Assembly (NCBI GenBank): GCA_964019055.1
Contig: OZ025211.1
Span: forward strand, 3,828,835 to 3,892,834
DNA: 64,000 bases
From: Anthopleura xanthogrammica
Taxonomy: Eukaryota; Cnidaria; Anthozoa; Actiniaria; Actiniidae
Direction: 5' to 3'
The notes beneath the pieces are model-generated. The model made no database searches, was not told the origin of the DNA, and saw only the letters and a program-made list of their open reading frames with translations. Below are positions 24,901 to 64,000 of the stretch, one piece after another. Every line of letters starts with the position of its first letter. Position 1 is the stretch's first letter. The position numbers and the translations under genes were made by a program.

Positions 24901-26602
24901 GTGCCATGAAAGTCAACTTTAACTTCCATCTAAAAACTCTTATCTTGTTGAATTTCTTATCAGATTTTTGATCTCGAGGAAAAAGAAAGACGTCTACGCA
25001 TGCTTACAGGTGTGGCATTAACGACTTGATTAATAATATTTTAATATTATGACAAATGTATTCAAATTAATCTGAAATCAATCTGAATACTTTTACTTTT
25101 TTTCCAGAAAATCTTGACCGTGATCAAAGACGGAATATGTTTCAACAAGAGCAGTCGAAGAAGGTGAACTATGTAGCTAAGTCTATCTCAAAGTATTTGA
25201 GCAAAAACGGCGTTTTAGTTTATCAGGTGGTCAGAGATTACGTGAAATTCAACCCTTTCTTAGGAAAGGGGGGAGGGGGTTGAATGGACTAGCTAGCTAT
25301 ATTAAAAATCCATGTTTAGAATTATTCCTGATAAATTTGTTTTCTCATATATTTTTATTATTTTCAGACTTTAAAGCAGATGCTTATGCAGCTTGAACAC
25401 GAACGAAACCTCAAACTCGACGCCTTTGAGAGAGTTGAGGAACTCCAGAGAACGGTAAGAAGTCTGTCTAAAGAAAACGTGAACGAATGAGTTTTCTGGA
25501 CTAGAACTTATGCATCTACACATAGCGAAATAGAATCGCTATTGTTGTATTTCCCCCACGACTCATCACTGGGACAGAAATGTTGCCAAAATTTAGTCTG
25601 GTAAAGAAGAATTGGACTTCTATTCAACAAGATCCCAAAACCATGATATTTTCAAGATGACGGAAGTAAATATCTTTTTTTGCTTGCGAAGAGTTGTCTT
25701 TTTGTGGAGCAATATTTCCATTAAGCAGGAAAACTGCTGCAGTAAATTTGTTGTAACTTTATTTTTCATCTTCAGATTTATGGATATGAGCAACATATCG
25801 GTGAAATGTTATCACGACCCACTTCCGGTATGGAAAAGCGTCCATTCACTTCCTGGCTGCCTGTTGCTGAAGTCGCCCCAGTCCCTCAGCGGTCAGCATC
25901 TGTGATGGGTCCCAAGCCTTCACCCCTTGGGAAACCCCTAGGTGGAGGGGTGTGGCCGCCTCCTGTGAGCTTCCCTTCTCGTCAGGTTACGTCGCCTGAT
26001 CTTGGTGAGTCGAAATTTCAAATTAATTTTGATTGGGATTTTTTTTTTTCATTTGTGTACTTGTTACATCATGCTCTCTTCTCCTGACGTGGTGTTCTTA
26101 TTCAAGTACTCTGAATAAGTCCACGTCATGTTGATTCAATTCTGGGCCCAAACAATTTCATTTAATCTTTTCACACTTGATGCATCAGGTCTTAAGAAAT
26201 ATCATTTTTTCATTTCAGTAACAAATGGTACCTTTTCACCGCAACAGAAAATACAGCGACCCAAAACGGTTAGTACTGGATGTGTTATACTTGTAAGTCA
26301 AGTTTGATGTATCGAAGCAATATCATATCAGAAATCAGGGCCGTACTCACAGATCGAAATGAAATTTTGCTTGCTAGATTTTGTAGAGGAAAGAAAATCG
26401 GAGCCGGAGAAAACGACCTAACAAACTGTACTCACGTTTAATTTGTTACAATGGAAAAATTTCTGTTCTTCGTTTCCATAATGTATTATATATTTCTTTC
26501 TTGCAGCATCGTGGACGTCTTCGTGAAAAGATCGCTGACACTTTACTTAGTGATTTAGACCCGGATTTCGACTCGGATCCTCGAAGAGTACCACCCATAT
26601 GA
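3329..26602 (+). CDS. CCDC162: CCDC162 orthologue, complete, 64 coding exons
   Basis: I traced 64 exons with GT-AG junctions. They keep one frame for 6,873 bases (2,290 residues plus stop). The ATG at 3329 (MEGIYEISSSEKVKTLEEDL) is the first in-frame start and has the context CACCATGG. The N-terminal 210 residues match my memory of vertebrate CCDC162 (DUF4549 region), with motifs such as IPLPKDVEHFKRER, VIQADVMQ, PLLLHQFFTDRIEHLVQCKH, LRWARF and EDLLIYTRWMVCQMHS. The middle matches at VENHDDFY and HTQDQRGYY. About residues 1810-2160 are charged and heptad-like, a long coiled coil, followed by a Pro/Ser-rich tail ending RRVPPI. The molecular role is unknown; the family is animal-wide and a ciliary link is inference. 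An AATAAA follows the stop at 26654. Exon 26 has an inverted copy in intron 17. Exon coordinates are in the block entries. Confidence 0.88.
4539..4674. mobile_element. MITE family A, copy 1
   Basis: Terminal inverted repeats read ATAGACC...GGTCTAT. The long inner arms are GCAGCTCAATTTGGAGGACA and its complement, around a 40-bp A/T-rich centre. Four copies occur in this window (also 28389, 32356 and 55199). A TA dinucleotide is the likely target. No coding capacity. Confidence 0.75.
5908..6088. mobile_element. Short inverted-repeat element
   Basis: AAAAACCTACTAAT at 5911 is mirrored by ATTAGTAGGTTTTTT ending at 6086. The interior carries further inverted pieces (GGTCTATCACTAATAGACC and related). 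Intronic, non-coding, unclassified. Confidence 0.45.
6096..6292. mobile_element. Fold-back element with about 88-bp arms
   Basis: The left arm begins GGATACACCTA-like (GGATATACACCTAATTGC) and the right arm ends GCAAGTAGGTGTATCC. The arms share AACGTTGTCATACAACATTT, AATTTATTCCTAAT and TTCTTTTGTAC in inverted order with few mismatches, leaving a loop of only about 20 bases. It lies in CCDC162 intron 5 just upstream of exon 6. Confidence 0.75.
7336..7510. mobile_element. MITE family C, copy 1
   Basis: Termini are AAGGCGCAGACACACGGTAC and the inverted GCACCGTGTGTCCGTAGCTT. The interior repeats GCAACATTGCGTGCAA-like motifs in both orientations. A second copy lies at 33277-33411 in CFAP54. Non-coding. 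Confidence 0.7.
7555..11466 (+). CDS. CCDC162: CCDC162 exons 7-17 (residues 345-702)
   Basis: Exons: 7555-7683, 8007-8092, 8245-8311, 8432-8476, 8937-9076, 9544-9757, 10165-10262, 10381-10458, 10888-10921, 11163-11266, 11388-11466. Phases agree at every junction. Exon 12 has an acidic stretch (VTDDELGVGASSGEFDLG, LGLEDDDAKTQ). Exons 13-14 carry LGILNYFRSIERTMTINNGG and HGAGISGIGNHQYAHNTPAD. Exons 16-17 carry VENHDDFYSTEEG and DQRGYYVVYD, which resemble vertebrate CCDC162. No catalytic motif is recognised. Confidence 0.85.
7700..7910. repeat. GCAAC-rich palindromic repeat, partial
   Basis: Contains GCAACAAATTTTCATTGTTGC, AGAGAGTAGAAAAAGCTTCT and CGCGACAATGTTGCGCGAC. The same vocabulary appears in the complete element at 60420-60889. 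It lies in CCDC162 intron 7. Confidence 0.5.
11851..11991 (-). repeat. Inverted, perfect copy of CCDC162 exon 26 with both splice sites
   Basis: Bases 11852-11991 are the exact reverse complement of 14306-14445: 42 bases of intron 25, the whole 60-base exon 26 and 38 bases of intron 26. I see no mismatch in 140 bases. The insert is flanked by the direct repeat AGTCTTAC at 11843-11850 and 11992-11999. Because intronic sequence is included, the copy arose at the DNA level and is not a processed cDNA. In the CCDC162 pre-mRNA the two arms could pair across a 2.3-kb loop carrying exons 18-25. Confidence 0.9.
12151..14407 (+). CDS. CCDC162: CCDC162 exons 18-26 (residues 703-990)
   Basis: Exons: 12151-12264, 12363-12431, 12707-12838, 12911-12962, 13193-13250, 13479-13569, 13684-13821, 14111-14260, 14348-14407. 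Recognisable stretches include RFAVLLDLWTNEAAYLENKR, MTNVMAMRPRFDFTADYFVR, IYRAECLNLRLYCNLIKTIL and QYIYMLEFHPSLAMIGRIPE. Exon 26 is 60 bp and phase 0 on both sides, so skipping it would remove exactly 20 residues without a frameshift. That matters because a perfect inverted copy of exon 26 and its flanks lies upstream at 11851-11991. Confidence 0.86.
14503..18147 (+). CDS. CCDC162: CCDC162 exons 27-39 (residues 991-1392)
   Basis: Exons: 14503-14654, 14966-15059, 15147-15197, 15432-15532, 15842-16001, 16090-16187, 16541-16607, 16725-16780, 17142-17216, 17471-17555, 17629-17691, 17854-17992, 18083-18147. Exon 31 is a Ser-rich linker (LSPVSSRDHSLASRRNSVEE) before a helical stretch (RLDREFERKLQEVFVSVQLE). 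Exon 35 is acidic (GEEDEKKNDEEDN). Exons 36-38 form a hydrophobic core region (MLLNLWFVPHYTE, QIVSALHDICQYLCAHARLG). Confidence 0.85.
15630..15790 (-). mobile_element. tRNA-derived SINE, minus strand
   Basis: Reverse complement of the SINE body (GGAGGAAAACCGGAGAACCC, GGAGAAAACTCTCGAGGGAG), with a degenerate tRNA-like head near 15750-15785. It sits in CCDC162 intron 30. Confidence 0.7.
18482..22052 (+). CDS. CCDC162: CCDC162 exons 40-49 (residues 1393-1806)
   Basis: Exons: 18482-18595, 18712-18764, 18994-19092, 19506-19595, 19680-20090, 20398-20461, 20554-20649, 21057-21194, 21742-21849, 21982-22052. Exon 44 (411 bp) is the longest of the gene and holds a disordered Ser/Thr/Arg/Gly insert (about residues 1540-1590). 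It resumes with AAVKLINMFLLVCSRLEMLK and DWGCRKMG, which resemble vertebrate CCDC162 at the same position. PLDFKTPLGRELYPWRSFME and KYGPFPLMFWQWHQIGNNMQ are further diagnostic segments. Confidence 0.86.
21334..21504. mobile_element. MITE family B, nested inverted repeats
   Basis: The outer terminal repeat CAATAGACCTCTTCACCTTCG is mirrored by CGAAGGTAAAGAGGTCTATTG. An inner pair, CCCATTTCAGACCACGTG and CATGTGGTCTGAAATGGG, encloses about 65 bp. Related pieces lie at 32212 and 55733. Confidence 0.75.
22152..26602 (+). CDS. CCDC162: CCDC162 exons 50-64 (residues 1807-2290), coiled coil and tail
   Basis: Exons: 22152-22315, 22779-22834, 22930-23030, 23176-23267, 23426-23505, 23605-23670, 24029-24142, 24288-24344, 24517-24612, 24964-25009, 25108-25226, 25368-25454, 25776-26004, 26219-26268, 26507-26602. 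The run from exon 50 to exon 61 is rich in Glu, Lys, Gln and Leu with heptad spacing (EQEVKQLNDQLEE, KKMAEEKAQLMKQEQAAL, ELEKECQKLRRKL), so a nearly continuous coiled coil of about 350 residues. Exons 62-64 are Pro/Ser-rich and likely disordered (GPKPSPLGKPLGGGVWPPPV). The stop TGA is at 26600-26602. Confidence 0.86.
22380..22695. repeat. Degenerate (CCAA/CCAAT)n simple repeat
   Basis: About 300 bases of irregular ACCAACC, CAATCAACCAACC and GACCGACC units in CCDC162 intron 50. It is non-coding on both strands; apparent ORFs are low-complexity artefacts. Confidence 0.8.
23685..23995. repeat. (TTG/CTG)n trinucleotide-rich repeat
   Basis: Imperfect GTTGTTACTGCTGCT units, the first four nearly identical 18-mers, in CCDC162 intron 55. 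The tract ends just before the acceptor of exon 56. Confidence 0.8.
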
Positions 26603-26667
26603 TGGACCCAACACCGTCTGCCGCGATAGAGGACCTCTACAAGACCGTACATGAATAAATCAACATA

Positions 26668-26883
26668 GATGGTTTTCGTATGAATGGTAATGGAAACATA
26701 CGGTACTCACGACACGTACACAGAACGACATTCCATAACTTTGAAATGGCTTCCCATTGTCTTCCAGTAAATAAATGCATCCAATCACAACGCGTAGTTA
26801 CGGCTACGGTAAGCAGACACAAGCTCGACTATAGTTAACTACGACAAGGAATTTGCCGTATCGTTTTCCACATACGAAAATCG
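26668..26883. mobile_element. MITE family F in the CCDC162 3' UTR region
   Basis: The left end GATGGTTTTCGTATG is mirrored by CATACGAAAATCG at the right end. A sub-terminal pair ACATACGG / CCGTATCG follows. Diverged relatives are at 8700-8780 and 51531-51710. It lies just after the first AATAAA, so it could be transcribed. Confidence 0.6.
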
Positions 26884-26992
26884 TTCTATATCCACTTTAA
26901 TTTGTACCATACGCTGTATATACAGCACAATACTAAAGTTTTTAAAGTCTTATGATATATATCAGTAATATATGCAAGTATAAATGAATAAG

Positions 26993-27294
26993 CCTGGAGT
27001 AATTAATCGATAATAATTGATAATAATCGATGCTAATTAATCGATTAATATCGGTATGATTAATCGATGACTAGAAAAGTTGTGACTATCGATTACTAAT
27101 CGATCGTGGTAATTATTGATTATCATCGAATAATACGTAATCGATGATAGTCAATAGTAATCGATCTAATTTTAATTAACTTAAAAGAATTGTTCCCGTT
27201 TGACTATCGATTAATCATCGATTACCGATATTAATCAACTAATTTCATCGATTAGCAATCCGATGATCGATTTTCATCGGTTAATTACTCCTGG
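26993..27294. mobile_element. ATCGAT-rich MITE with 7-bp target duplication
   Basis: The element starts CCTGGAGTAATTAA and ends with the inverse, TTAATTACTCCTGG. The direct repeat GAATAAG flanks it at 26986-26992 and 27295-27301. The interior is built almost entirely of ATCGAT, TTAATCGATTAA and related palindromic words in both orientations. Non-coding; the superfamily is not assigned. Confidence 0.8.
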
Positions 27295-28108
27295 GAATAA
27301 GGGCTTTGTGTGCAAGGTTGCACAGATATCAACTGTGCAATGCAACAAGGTGTGAAATTGGTATTTTGAAATTTCGACAAGAAGTTGTTTATATAATGCA
27401 TTCGAGAAAATATGTACCTCAAATGACTCCCAAAATCTGTAAATACACTTATTTTTGCACTCGGACATGTCGGTTTTATACAAATAAAGTCATATTTAGC
27501 ATTGTTATAAAAAGTGGTTCTGTTCAAATTTTACTTTGATGTTCTGCTGTCATCGCAAGGAGTACGTATTCAATAATATCATTACAAGAGAGCATTACAA
27601 TCAGAACAAGCACCAAAGTTACTTTGAGCGCGAATAAAGTTGCGAAGAAGCAATGTATAAAGGAAACGAGTCAAGTACTACGGTATTTATATGAAGTCCA
27701 TATACCTGAACATAGGAGAAAATATATGCTGTGCAGCATCGTACCTTCTTCCTACAGATGCCACTCGACAGTGTTGTAAGGCTTTGTAAATTGGCCTAAT
27801 TTTCAAGTCCAAATCTCCAGCTATGGTTTTGCGTACCCAGTCCCCTTATCCGAAGTCATTCCGATTGCAAAGCCTGAAATATGAGTGTTTGCCGAAAACA
27901 TTGCGAACATTTATCGATCATTTATACAAATGTAGTGCAAAAGTGCTACCAATAGTATAAAATAATTGCACGTTTTATTTGTTAAATTGGCAATTTCTTC
28001 ACGCAAGAAGTAACACCAGGAGTGAAAAATTTACACACTTGATAAAATTATAGAATGAGACGTGCCAAAAGGCCATTGTCAAAAAGAGCGATAAGAAAGC
28101 ATGGTTGG

Positions 28109-63913
<35,805 letters not shown>

Positions 63914-64000
63914 CTGTAGACATACATGTACAAAACAAAGTACAGTATTAAATCAATGATCTAAACTCAAAAAACTTTGAGTTTATTTTATGTAATTAAA

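Larger units (their letters stand above)
26603..28108. other. Convergent 3' intergenic region with both poly(A) regions
   Basis: It lies between the CCDC162 stop (26602) and the CFAP54 stop (28109). AATAAA candidates for CCDC162 are at 26654-26659 and 26770-26775, and for CFAP54 (minus strand) at 27974-27979. Two inverted-repeat elements fill 26668-26883 and 26993-27294. The rest (27302-27960) shows no supported gene. Confidence 0.65.

Overview
The window is eukaryotic genomic DNA. The genes are split by many short GT-AG introns, there are tRNA-derived SINEs and numerous short inverted-repeat transposons, and trinucleotide microsatellites are common. Overall it reads like an invertebrate metazoan, most probably an anthozoan cnidarian (coral or anemone). 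The phylum is an inference from repeat style and gene structure; I cannot fix the species. There are no bacterial operons, CRISPR arrays, rRNA genes or credible tRNA genes.

Layout. (1) 1-1423: repeat-rich flank with a terminal-inverted-repeat element, two SINE copies and a hammerhead-ribozyme-like fold. (2) 1424-1905, minus strand: the first two exons of a gene with a cysteine motif that runs off my ability to follow it leftward. (3) 3329-26602, plus strand: a complete 64-exon gene. It keeps one reading frame for about 2,290 codons and I assign it to CCDC162, a long, poorly characterised coiled-coil protein. (4) 26603-28108: the gap between two convergent genes, holding two inverted-repeat elements, one of them packed with ATCGAT motifs and flanked by a 7-bp target duplication. 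(5) 28109 to beyond 64000, minus strand: CFAP54, the large scaffold of the C1d projection of the ciliary central pair. At least 56 exons (about 3,200 codons) are visible, from near the N-terminus to the stop codon. The most N-terminal part lies outside the window.

CFAP54 acts in motile cilia; CCDC162 is plausibly ciliary too, but that is inference. The two genes are tail to tail, about 1.5 kb apart, and carry copies of the same MITE families in their introns. The most unusual structures are: a perfect 140-bp inverted copy of CCDC162 exon 26 with its splice sites, inserted in intron 17 and bracketed by an 8-bp direct repeat; a 2.5-kb, 98-bp-unit minisatellite in a CFAP54 intron that is open in all three frames on the sense strand; a tandem duplication of the 3' end of a CFAP54 exon with its donor site; and an ATCGAT-rich MITE between the two genes. 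Three CFAP54 exon junctions do not keep phase as drawn, so small exons there are missing or uncertain.
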